This document shows, piece after piece, positions 7,542 to 14,431 of a DNA stretch of 33,647 nt. Location: the NCBI GenBank assembly GCA_027490265.1, contig JAIXYL010000140.1, positions 1 to 33,647 of the forward strand. Reading direction: 5' to 3'. This DNA is from Sediminibacterium sp. GTDB lineage: Bacteria; Bacteroidota; Bacteroidia; Chitinophagales; Chitinophagaceae. The notes below the pieces were generated by a model. It was not told where the DNA came from, did no database searches, and saw only the letters and a program-made list of their open reading frames with translations. A program made the position numbers and the translations under genes. Numbering within the stretch: the first letter of the stretch is position 1; the number at the start of each line of letters is the position of its first letter.

Positions 7542-8189
7542 ATGAAGCGAATACTTTTGATATTGATGGCAGTGTTGGTGGTTGCTGGCCTGCTGATAAA
7601 AAAACCTGATATGACTTGGAAACAATCTTTTTTAAAAGCAGCATATCCGCTGATCATGTTTGTAGGCAAGTTAACTGGCCAATCAAAAAAAAGCATGCTG
7701 ATGAATGATAAAGCGGTGAAGCCCAATACTTCTTTTTATGATTTATCAGCCATCAAAAACAATGGCGATACGCTTCATTTCAACACATTAAAAGGCAAGA
7801 AAGTGTTGCTGGTGAATACTGCCAGTGATTGTGGGTACACTGGTCAATATGATGCGTTAGAAAAGTTGCACCAACAATATGGTGAATCCCTTGTGGTTAT
7901 TGGGTTTCCGGCAAACGATTTTAAAGAACAAGAAAAAAAATCCGACGAAGACATCGCTGCTTTCTGTAAACTAAATTTTGGTGTGACTTTTCAACTGATG
8001 AAAAAAGGGCAGGTCATCAAGGGAGCCAATCAACAACCAGTGTATCAATGGTTAACTGATGCGGCAAAAAATGGATGGTGCAGTAAACAACCCGATTGGA
8101 ATTTTTCAAAATATCTGATCAATGAAAACGGGGTATTAGATGGCTATTACTCACAATGGGTTGAACCGAATGATATTCCCATTAATTAA
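7542..8189 (+). CDS. Glutathione peroxidase-family thiol peroxidase with N-terminal membrane anchor
   Basis: 215 residues. The N-terminal 20 residues are hydrophobic (ILLILMAVLVVAGLL), giving a membrane anchor or uncleaved signal ahead of the peroxidase fold. Family blocks are present: NTASDCGYTGQY with peroxidatic Cys97, GFPANDFKEQE and WNFSKYLI. The middle block lacks the Cys found in many members (FPCNQF), but Cys142 in AFCKLNF matches the position of the resolving Cys in thioredoxin-dependent members. So it is probably a Cys-type, thioredoxin-reduced peroxidase acting on lipid or hydrogen peroxides at the envelope, not a true glutathione enzyme. Its last 8 bases overlap the end of the convergent dusB gene. 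Confidence 0.9.
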   Translation: MKRILLILMAVLVVAGLLIKKPDMTWKQSFLKAAYPLIMFVGKLTGQSKKSMLMNDKAVKPNTSFYDLSAIKNNGDTLHFNTLKGKKVLLVNTASDCGYTGQYDALEKLHQQYGESLVVIGFPANDFKEQEKKSDEDIAAFCKLNFGVTFQLMKKGQVIKGANQQPVYQWLTDAAKNGWCSKQPDWNFSKYLINENGVLDGYYSQWVEPNDIPIN

Positions 8190-9222
8190 TCGGACATTTT
8201 TGGTGGTAGTCAATTAATTCAATCGGCATGCGTTCAAACTCATAGCCTTCGTAGTTTGCAGTGACTTCATCTAAAACTGACTCAATTTCAGCAGGCTCCA
8301 TTAATGTGACCAATCGCGCTCTGTAATCTTTGATGCCAGGCAACCCTTTTAAATAATTGGTATAGTGTCTGCGCATTTCAAAAATGCCCACTTTAGGTCC
8401 TTTCCATTCAACAGATTTGCGCAAATGTTTTTTGCAAACAGCCACTCTTTCGGCTAAAGTTGGAGCCGGCAATATTTCCCCGGTTGCCAAATAGTGCTTG
8501 ATTTCTCTAAAAATCCAAGGATAGCCTATGGCTGCTCTACCAATCATAATGCCATCAACACCGTAACGTTCTTTATAGAGTTTTGCTTTTTGCGGGCTAT
8601 CAATATCGCCGTTGCCAAAAATAGGGATCTTGATTCTCGGGTTATTTTTAACCTTGGCAATTAAGGTCCAATCGGCTTCACCTTTATACATTTGAGCCCT
8701 GGTTCTGCCATGTATGGCCAAGGCTTTGATGCCAACATCTTGCAATCTTTCCGCAACCTCTTCAATATTTTTGGTTTGATCATCCCAGCCTAGTCTGGTT
8801 TTAACCGTCACAGGCAATTTGGTACTTTTTACCGTAGCTTCTGTTAAGCGAACCATCAAGTCAATGTCTTTAAGCACCCCAGCACCAGCACCTTTTAAAG
8901 CTACTTTTTTAACCGGGCAACCAAAATTGATGTCTAATAAATCGGGGTTCACCGTTTCTACAATCTTTGCACTTAACGACAAAGCTTCCTCGTCCCCACC
9001 AAAAATTTGGATACCAACCGGCCGCTCATATTCAAAAATGTCTAGTTTTTGTCTGCTTTTGATGGCATCTCTAATCAAACCTTCACTACTGATAAATTCG
9101 GTATACATCAAGTCTGCCCCATTGTCTTTACACACGGCTCTGAATGGGGGATCGCTGACGTCTTCCATTGGGGCCAGTAATAAAGGAAACTCAGGTAGGA
9201 CTATTTGATCTATTTTTACCAT
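8182..9222 (-). CDS. dusB: tRNA-dihydrouridine synthase DusB
   Basis: 346 residues. FMN-dependent TIM-barrel enzyme that reduces uridine to dihydrouridine in tRNA. Diagnostic elements are the N-terminal LLLAPMEDVSDPPFR, DINFGCPVKKV with catalytic Cys102, the TVKTRLGWDD strand, HGRTRAQMYKGEADW and IGRAAIGYPWIF. The C-terminal helical tRNA-binding domain is complete. The acidic KTRLGWDD rather than KIRIG fits the DusB branch as usually seen in Bacteroidota, where one Dus protein is common. It is transcribed convergently with the peroxidase gene and divergently from the CPBP protease gene, so it is probably a single-gene unit. Confidence 0.93.
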   Translation of the reverse strand: MVKIDQIVLPEFPLLLAPMEDVSDPPFRAVCKDNGADLMYTEFISSEGLIRDAIKSRQKLDIFEYERPVGIQIFGGDEEALSLSAKIVETVNPDLLDINFGCPVKKVALKGAGAGVLKDIDLMVRLTEATVKSTKLPVTVKTRLGWDDQTKNIEEVAERLQDVGIKALAIHGRTRAQMYKGEADWTLIAKVKNNPRIKIPIFGNGDIDSPQKAKLYKERYGVDGIMIGRAAIGYPWIFREIKHYLATGEILPAPTLAERVAVCKKHLRKSVEWKGPKVGIFEMRRHYTNYLKGLPGIKDYRARLVTLMEPAEIESVLDEVTANYEGYEFERMPIELIDYHQKCPIN

Positions 9223-9277
9223 ATTGCAATAAGCTACCTTTTATCATTTTAAGCTTTGCAGCCAATAAAAGGAATTG

Positions 9278-9285
9278 CAAATTTA
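9278..9285 (-). promoter_or_regulatory. Putative -7 box for dusB
   Basis: On the minus strand this reads TAAATTTG, an exact match to the Bacteroidota -7 consensus TAnnTTTG, 56 bases upstream of the dusB start. A TTG lies a little closer than the usual -33 spacing, so only the -7 element is supported. Confidence 0.35.
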
Positions 9286-9305
9286 CAACCTTATTAGTCA
9301 ATTTA

Positions 9306-10235
9306 ATGAATCAGAAACCAGTTGTTCCCTATACCAGCCAATTTGCTATGCTTTTGGGATTCACCGGCGCGAGCTTTATCATTGGGGCCCTGTTATTAGG
9401 TTGGGTTGCAGCCGATATACTGAAAGTGCCTAGTTCAAAAATAGCAGATGCGCTGATCAAACCTGAAAATGTACAGTTTTCCCGCATTGCCAACACGCTT
9501 TTTGCTTTTGTATCTTTTTTTATACCGGCATGGGTCGTTGCAGCCATCTCCTATAAAAAGTCCTTTTCAGCGTTAGGATTTAAAACAGCCATCTCCATTA
9601 AACAGGTTGCTATAGTGGGGGCCATTTCGTTTGGCGCATTGTTTTTAAATGGTTCATTTGCTGCCATCAATGAAATGATTCCAATGCCTGCTTCGTTTTT
9701 AGCAGAAGCCAGAAAATTAGAAGCATCATATCAAAAAACCATGTTGGCCATGGCGAATATGAAACAGCTGAGTGATTTATTCATAGGGTTATTGGTAATT
9801 GCAGTGGCACCGGCCATTTTTGAAGAAGTATTGTTTAGAGCAGGGCTTCAAAGAATATTATTTGGATTAACCAAACATGCTGCCATCAGCATTATTATTG
9901 CATCCATTCTTTTCAGTGCCATTCATGGGTCTTATTTTGGGTTTTTACCAAGATTGGCCTTGGGAATCGTACTTGGATTAATTTACTATTTAACCAATAA
10001 TCTGTGGTTGGCCATATTGATGCACTTTTTAAACAATGCAGTAGTGGTCATACAGCTGTATGTCTACAACCAAATGGGTAAACCCATTAAAGAAGCAATG
10101 GAAGAATCAATGCCTATTTGGTATGGTATTTTTGGATTGCTCATTGTTATTCCAGCATTCATTTACTTAACAAAAGAAAGTCGCCAACGCTTAGCTGCGC
10201 AGGCTGTAACTTTAGACAATGAATCAATGGACTAA
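9306..10235 (+). CDS. CPBP-family intramembrane glutamic endopeptidase
   Basis: 309 residues from the ATG at 9306. An earlier in-frame ATG at 9168 would run backwards over the dusB start and adds non-family sequence, so it is rejected. Multiple hydrophobic segments are seen. The CPBP/Abi motifs are present in order: EEVLFR (Glu173, Glu174, Arg178), FSAIH (His207) and HFLNN (His240, Asn244). These motifs form the active site of membrane proteases related to Rce1; bacterial members can process prenylated or lipid-linked proteins or confer bacteriocin immunity, but the substrate here is unknown. Its 3' end overlaps the DUF2007 gene by 17 bases, pointing to an operon that continues through cdsA. 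Confidence 0.88.
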   Translation: MNQKPVVPYTSQFAMLLGFTGASFIIGALLLGWVAADILKVPSSKIADALIKPENVQFSRIANTLFAFVSFFIPAWVVAAISYKKSFSALGFKTAISIKQVAIVGAISFGALFLNGSFAAINEMIPMPASFLAEARKLEASYQKTMLAMANMKQLSDLFIGLLVIAVAPAIFEEVLFRAGLQRILFGLTKHAAISIIIASILFSAIHGSYFGFLPRLALGIVLGLIYYLTNNLWLAILMHFLNNAVVVIQLYVYNQMGKPIKEAMEESMPIWYGIFGLLIVIPAFIYLTKESRQRLAAQAVTLDNESMD

Positions 10236-10425
10236 AGTTTTTGCAACCAAAAGTTTGGCAGAAGCCAGTATTGTGCAGGGTATGTTGTCTGAAAATCAAA
10301 TACCAGTTCAGCAATTGAATAAACAAGACAGCAGTTACCCAGTGTTTGGAGAAATCGACATTTTTGTGCCATTTCATTTAAAAGATACGGCCATACAATT
10401 GATACAACAGACTTTCAGCCAGTAG
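10219..10425 (+). CDS. DUF2007-family small protein
   Basis: 68 residues. The pattern WTKVFATKSLAEASIVQGMLSENQI, a later FGEIDIFV and a C-terminal amphipathic helix match the DUF2007 'putative signal transducing protein' family. This is a small ferredoxin-like-fold domain common as a stand-alone protein in Bacteroidota. There is no signal peptide or membrane segment, and no known reaction. It overlaps the CPBP protease gene by 17 bases and sits 27 bases before cdsA, so it is likely translated from the same message as the protease. Confidence 0.85.
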   Translation: MNQWTKVFATKSLAEASIVQGMLSENQIPVQQLNKQDSSYPVFGEIDIFVPFHLKDTAIQLIQQTFSQ

Positions 10426-10452
10426 CAACAGTAATCTTATCTTCGTGCAACT

Positions 10453-11313
10453 ATGGCATTAAATCTTGAAACATTAAGAACCAGAGCCATCACAGCGGTT
10501 GTATTTGTGATGGTCATGTTGTTTGGATTGTTTTACAATCAATGGAGCTTTTTGATTTTGTTTACCATCATCATGGTAGGCTGTTTGGTAGAATTTCATT
10601 TGTTAATGGGGAAGATCAATGCCACTTATGCGCAAGCACCCATTATCTATAAATCACAAAATATCTTGGGCAGTTTTTGGGTGATGCTCATCATAGCGGG
10701 AAAGGGTACATTGTACCAGAGCTTACCCTTATGGACCTGGGCTTCATTCATTGTGTATTTGCTGATTATTGTTTTATTGATCACCATTTTTTTCTTCAGA
10801 CCCAAACTAGGCTATCCGGTGAATTTGTATGCAGCATTGGGGGTATTGTATATTACCATTCCATCTGCTATGATGATTGATTTGTACGATCACAGCATCC
10901 AATTTTTTAAAGGACCCGATTGGGTATTGCCAATGGTGATTATCTCGTCAATCTGGATCAATGATACCATGGCTTATTTGGTTGGATCCGTCATTGGTAA
11001 AACGCCATTGAGTCCAATTAGTCCCAAGAAAACCAAAGAGGGCACTTATGGAGGGATTGTACTCGCCGTCATTGTTGTAACAGTCGGCGGTCACTTCATT
11101 TGGCAGTTAGCGTTGTTACCACTATTGGCTATATCTTTTACTGCAGCTATAGCTGGCACATTGGGCGATTTGCTAGAAAGCAAAATCAAACGTACAGCGG
11201 GTGTAAAAGACAGTGGTCATTTTATGCCAGGGCATGGTGGATTTTTAGATCGATTCGACTCGCTGCTGATAGCCATTCCGGCTGTATGGCTTGTTTTATT
11301 TCTTTTTTTCTAA
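10453..11313 (+). CDS. cdsA: Phosphatidate cytidylyltransferase (CDP-diacylglycerol synthase)
   Basis: 286 residues with about eight hydrophobic segments. The C-terminal cytidylyltransferase signature is complete from about residue 243: SKIKRTAGVKDSGHFMPGHG then GFLDRFDS, including the metal-binding acidic residues. The enzyme makes CDP-diacylglycerol from phosphatidate and CTP in the inner membrane, the branch point for phosphatidylethanolamine and anionic phospholipids. The next gene is phosphatidylserine decarboxylase, a later step in the same pathway; the intervening phosphatidylserine synthase is not in this window. A TATCTTCG sequence just before the start resembles a weak -7 box, but read-through from the DUF2007 gene is equally likely. 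Confidence 0.95.
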   Translation: MALNLETLRTRAITAVVFVMVMLFGLFYNQWSFLILFTIIMVGCLVEFHLLMGKINATYAQAPIIYKSQNILGSFWVMLIIAGKGTLYQSLPLWTWASFIVYLLIIVLLITIFFFRPKLGYPVNLYAALGVLYITIPSAMMIDLYDHSIQFFKGPDWVLPMVIISSIWINDTMAYLVGSVIGKTPLSPISPKKTKEGTYGGIVLAVIVVTVGGHFIWQLALLPLLAISFTAAIAGTLGDLLESKIKRTAGVKDSGHFMPGHGGFLDRFDSLLIAIPAVWLVLFLFF

Positions 11314-11332
11314 GAGTATCTCAATCCAACCC

Positions 11333-11340
11333 TACATTTG
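11333..11340 (+). promoter_or_regulatory. Putative -7 box for psd
   Basis: TACATTTG, an exact TAnnTTTG match, lies in the 47-base gap between cdsA and the decarboxylase gene, 20 bases before the start codon. No clear TTTG -33 element is seen. If active, psd has its own promoter in addition to read-through from cdsA. Confidence 0.45.
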
Positions 11341-11360
11341 CACTTTAATTTATTTAGTTT

Positions 11361-12017
11361 ATGACCATACATCGGGAAGGATACAAAACCATTGCCATAA
11401 CAGCATTGCTGTTCGGAGGAATTAATCTCATCTCATTTAGTTTTTTGAGTGCTGAATTTCCAACCATTGCAATGGGGTTATTTGTGCTGACACTCGCGCT
11501 GTTTTTGTTTATCATTTCATTTTTTAGAATACCCAATCGGGTTCATACCATTAATGACCAACAAATCATTTGTCCTGCAGATGGAAAAGTGGTGGTGATT
11601 GAAGAAATAACCGATGTAGAATATTTTAAAGACAGGCGTATTCAAGTGAGCATTTTCATGAGCCCAGCAAATGTGCACGTGAACAGATATCCCATGAGTG
11701 GAGACATCACTTATAATCAATACCACAAAGGCAAATACTTGGTAGCATGGCATCCAAAGTCTTCAACCGAAAACGAACGTTGGAGTGTGGCGGTTAAAAA
11801 TCAGTATGGTGAAATATTGTTTAAGCAGATTGCCGGTGCCTTGGCCAAAAGAATTTGTAATTATGCAACCGTAGGCCAAAAAGCAACGCAGTGCGATGAA
11901 TATGGCTTTATTAAATTTGGTAGCCGGGTAGATGTCTTATTACCAGTAGGCACTAAAGTGAATGTAGAATTAAATCAGGTGGTAAAAGGGGGAGTGACCG
12001 TTTTAGCTACTTGGTGA
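11361..12017 (+). CDS. psd: Phosphatidylserine decarboxylase proenzyme, short (type II/PSD-A) form
   Basis: 218 residues, the length of the short PSD-A class. Two N-terminal hydrophobic segments anchor it to the membrane. Conserved blocks include ICPADGKVV, IFMSPANVHVNRYP and the C-terminal FGSRVDVLLP. Self-cleavage is expected between Gly187 and Ser188, giving a beta chain and a pyruvoyl-bearing alpha chain. It converts phosphatidylserine to phosphatidylethanolamine, the main phospholipid of these bacteria. Placement directly after cdsA links two steps of the same pathway. The start ATG at 11361 follows an exact -7 box by 20 bases. Confidence 0.95.
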   Translation: MTIHREGYKTIAITALLFGGINLISFSFLSAEFPTIAMGLFVLTLALFLFIISFFRIPNRVHTINDQQIICPADGKVVVIEEITDVEYFKDRRIQVSIFMSPANVHVNRYPMSGDITYNQYHKGKYLVAWHPKSSTENERWSVAVKNQYGEILFKQIAGALAKRICNYATVGQKATQCDEYGFIKFGSRVDVLLPVGTKVNVELNQVVKGGVTVLATW

Positions 12018-12100
12018 TCAGCTAGTTAAGAATTTAACATGAATTCTACTGATTACTTGAACAAAAAACGTATTTTTAAATATAAATTAAATCAAATCAT

Positions 12101-12304
12101 ATGAAAAAGATCTTCTTATTCGCAACAGCTGTATGCTTAATGACTGGTGTTGCATTTGCTTATGGTGATGGCAAAAAATGTGCAAAAGGCAAAGAGTGTG
12201 CTAAAGACGGTAAAGAAATGAAATGTGATATGAAAGGTAAAGACATGAAAGACTGCTGCAAAAAAGATGCGGCTAAAAAAACAACAACTACTAAAAAAGC
12301 ATAA
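12101..12304 (+). CDS. Small exported Cys/Lys-rich protein of unknown function
   Basis: 67 residues. A clean signal peptide (MKKIFLFATAVCLMTGVAFA) is followed by a mature part of about 47 residues that is almost entirely Lys, Asp/Glu, Gly and Cys, with five cysteines spaced as KKC, KEC, MKC and DCC. The tail is KKTTTTKKA. I do not recognise a family; small proteins of this look occur in Bacteroidota. The cysteines could bind a metal or form disulfides in the periplasm, but this is only suggested by composition. It stands alone between psd and a clear terminator, which implies its own transcript, with an AT-rich leader of about 80 bases. Confidence 0.75.
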   Translation: MKKIFLFATAVCLMTGVAFAYGDGKKCAKGKECAKDGKEMKCDMKGKDMKDCCKKDAAKKTTTTKKA

Positions 12305-12327
12305 TCAATCCCCCCAATTGTTACATA

Positions 12328-12360
12328 CCCGTACTGCACCCAATCAGTACGGGTTTTTTA
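12328..12360 (+). terminator. Intrinsic terminator after the Cys/Lys-rich protein gene
   Basis: A perfect 9-base stem CCCGTACTG / CAGTACGGG (12328-12336 and 12345-12353) with an 8-base loop is followed by TTTTTTA. It starts 23 bases past the stop of the small gene and ends just before the convergent HAD-phosphatase gene. Confidence 0.85.
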
Positions 12361-12364
12361 TTGT

Positions 12365-13060
12365 CTACAGAATGGTTTCCAATTCCTTTAAATGCACAAT
12401 GGTATAAGTCGGTTGAATATGGGGTGTAGCCAAAATATGATTCACAAAAACGGTATCCATACCAGCATTGATGCCACCTTGAATATCTGCTTCTAAATTA
12501 TCGCCAATCATCATGCTGTTTTGAACATTGGCACCAGTTTTATTTAATGCGTAGTCAAATATTTCTTTATTCGGTTTCAGGCTATTACTCACTTCTGAGG
12601 TAATCAATTCATTAAAGTACTGACCAATATTGCTTTTATTGAGTTTGTGTTGTTGCACTTGTTCAAATCCATTGGTAATCAAATGAAGTATGTAACCTTT
12701 TTCTTTTAGATAGGTTAAAATTTCATGCGTGTAAGGGAAGAGTTTGTTTTTATTGGGCAAGATGTCTAAAAAATCCATTCCCATATTTCTGGCTAATGAT
12801 TCATCAGCTAATTTAAAATCTAACATGGCCAAATACATCCGCTTCCAACGAAGTTCATCTTGTTTAATTTGCCCCTTAGCATAACGTTCCCAAAGCAAAT
12901 GATTGTGGAAACTGTAACGTTCAAAAAAATGATTGAACTGATCAATACCTCTTTGTTCTAATTGGTGATGCTGGTAAATGTCTTTAAGGGCTTCTTTTGA
13001 ATTGGTGTCAAAATCCCAAAGGGTATGGTCAAGATCAAAAAATAAGTGGCGGTATTGCAT
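12365..13060 (-). CDS. yjjG: YjjG-family HAD noncanonical pyrimidine nucleotidase
   Basis: 231 residues. HAD-superfamily phosphatase with motif I FFDLDHTLWDF (Asp9 nucleophile, Asp11), motif II ITNG, motif III Lys in SLKPNKEIF and motif IV GDNLEADIQGG. A helical cap lies between motifs I and II. The DLDHTLWDF opening and overall length match the YjjG branch, which dephosphorylates dUMP, dTMP and damaged pyrimidine nucleotides in the cytoplasm. The minus-strand stop abuts the terminator of the small exported protein. Its start is only 25 bases from the divergent short-chain dehydrogenase gene, and the two share a palindromic promoter region. Confidence 0.87.
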   Translation of the reverse strand: MQYRHLFFDLDHTLWDFDTNSKEALKDIYQHHQLEQRGIDQFNHFFERYSFHNHLLWERYAKGQIKQDELRWKRMYLAMLDFKLADESLARNMGMDFLDILPNKNKLFPYTHEILTYLKEKGYILHLITNGFEQVQQHKLNKSNIGQYFNELITSEVSNSLKPNKEIFDYALNKTGANVQNSMMIGDNLEADIQGGINAGMDTVFVNHILATPHIQPTYTIVHLKELETIL

Positions 13061-13064
13061 CCCG

Positions 13065-13081
13065 TAAAGTTAGTAACTTTA
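13065..13081. promoter_or_regulatory. Perfect 17-bp palindrome in a divergent promoter
   Basis: TAAAGTTAGTAACTTTA is a perfect inverted repeat with 8-base arms centred on G13073. It fills most of the 25 bases between the YjjG start (13060) and the dehydrogenase start (13086). Each arm read outward is TAACTTTA, one base off the TAnnTTTG -7 consensus, so it may be a pair of mirrored -7 boxes or an operator. Confidence 0.5.
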
Positions 13082-13085
13082 TTAG

Positions 13086-13784
13086 ATGAATATAATTGTT
13101 ACAGGCGCTTCAAAAGGCATTGGAAAAGCCATCGCAGAAAAGTTTGCAGAAGAAGGGAATACAGTATTGATTTGTAGTAGAGGAGAAAAATCCTTGTATG
13201 ATGCGGTGAATGCTTTGCACACGGCCTATCCAACAAGTACCATCAAGGGAAAAGTGGTAGACATGTCTGATCCATCAGACATCGCATCATTTGCACAATG
13301 GTGTTTAGCACACGGCACACCAGATGTATTGGTGAATAATGCTGGACAGTTTTTACCAGGCAGTATTCATGATGAAGCGCCAGGTATTTTAGAACAAATG
13401 ATTCAAACCAATTTGTACAGTGCTTATCATTTAACAAGGGCAGTTTTACCAGCGATGTTAGAAAAGCAGGCCGGACATATTTTCAATATTTGTTCCATTG
13501 CTTCACTCAATGCTTATGCCAATGGCGGCAGTTACAGTATTTCAAAATTTGCATTATTGGGCTTTAGTAAAAATCTGAGAGAAGAATTAAAACCTAAAGG
13601 GATTAAAGTCACCGCAGTGATGCCAGGGGCTACACTGAGCGCCAGTTGGGATGGATTTGATATAGACCCCAATAGAATCATGGAAGCTGCAGATATTGCC
13701 AATATGGTATTGGCAGCAGCCAAATTATCGCCAATGGCTGTTGTAGAAGATATTGTGATGCGCCCTCAATTAGGTGATTTGTAA
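13086..13784 (+). CDS. Short-chain dehydrogenase/reductase (SDR)
   Basis: 232 residues, classical SDR size. The cofactor motif TGASKGIG (residues 6-13), the NNAG motif (84-87) and the catalytic Ser137-Tyr150-Lys154 triad are all present. An Arg in the second strand (ICSRGEKS) suggests a preference for NADPH. The substrate cannot be told; the family includes 3-oxoacyl-ACP-type and general carbonyl reductases. It is transcribed away from the YjjG gene from a shared 25-base region, implying a very short or absent leader. The cupin gene follows after 66 bases. Confidence 0.88.
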   Translation: MNIIVTGASKGIGKAIAEKFAEEGNTVLICSRGEKSLYDAVNALHTAYPTSTIKGKVVDMSDPSDIASFAQWCLAHGTPDVLVNNAGQFLPGSIHDEAPGILEQMIQTNLYSAYHLTRAVLPAMLEKQAGHIFNICSIASLNAYANGGSYSISKFALLGFSKNLREELKPKGIKVTAVMPGATLSASWDGFDIDPNRIMEAADIANMVLAAAKLSPMAVVEDIVMRPQLGDL

Positions 13785-13832
13785 AAATGTCGTTTTTTTA
13801 CCACTAAGCATCGGTTGAATCGTTGCAGTTTT

Positions 13833-13850
13833 AGGTTAAATATATAACCT
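13833..13850 (+). promoter_or_regulatory. Dyad immediately upstream of the cupin start
   Basis: AGGTTA and TAACCT form a perfect 6-base inverted repeat around an AT-only 6-base spacer, and the right arm ends directly before the ATG at 13851. It could be an operator or a small leader hairpin. The arms are short, so chance is not excluded. Confidence 0.3.
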
Positions 13851-14408
13851 ATGCAACGCAAAGAATTTTTTACAAAAACAGCCATGCTGATACCTTCAGT
13901 AGCCATCATGGGTCAATTAGTGGCTCAAAAAAAGGGTACTAAAACCACTAAACCATTTATTGTAGATGCAGGAAAATCTAGGTTTGGAGAAGTGGTTAAA
14001 TTTTTGGGAGTACATCCCAACGATTTAAAGATTTCCTCGAAAGATACCAATGGACAGTTGTCGGTATTTGATTATGTAGGCACTGCTAAAGTAGGGCCAA
14101 TGTTGCATGTGCATTTAGAGCAGGACGAAATATTTACCATTGTAGAAGGCAGTTATCGTTTTGTAGTGGGTAATGATACCCATGAATTGCATGCAGGTCA
14201 AACCATTTTCTTGCCTAGGCAAGTGCCGCATACTTGGATTCAGCTTACCGATTATGGCCGCATGATTTATATGTTGCAACCGGCGGGCAAAATGGAAGAG
14301 TTTTTTAGTGTAATGAATGCCATGACCACCAGACCTACCGAAGCGGAAATGAATAAAATACATGCGGCTCATGGCATGAAAGTGGTAGGGCCACCACTTA
14401 GTTTATAA
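13851..14408 (+). CDS. Exported cupin-domain protein
   Basis: 185 residues. The N-terminus (QRKEFFTKTAMLIPSVAIMG) resembles a degenerate twin-arginine or Sec signal, so it is probably exported. The single cupin domain keeps motif 1 (PMLHVHLEQDEIFTIVEG: His86, His88, Glu93) and motif 2 (FLPRQVPHTW: His127), the usual metal ligands. Cupins of this kind may be dioxygenases, isomerases or binding proteins; the reaction is unknown. The AraC regulator gene follows 23 bases downstream on the same strand, so the two are probably co-transcribed and the regulator may control this enzyme (inference). Confidence 0.85.
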   Translation: MQRKEFFTKTAMLIPSVAIMGQLVAQKKGTKTTKPFIVDAGKSRFGEVVKFLGVHPNDLKISSKDTNGQLSVFDYVGTAKVGPMLHVHLEQDEIFTIVEGSYRFVVGNDTHELHAGQTIFLPRQVPHTWIQLTDYGRMIYMLQPAGKMEEFFSVMNAMTTRPTEAEMNKIHAAHGMKVVGPPLSL

Positions 14409-14431
14409 TTAAGTTGTAAATTGACTACAGC

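Noticed and set aside
8819..9208. 129-codon open frame on the plus strand
   Set aside because: Antisense shadow of dusB; no family features.
9168..9305. Upstream extension of the CPBP protease to an earlier ATG
   Set aside because: It would overlap the divergent dusB start and adds 46 residues unlike the family; the ATG at 9306 gives a normal N-terminus.
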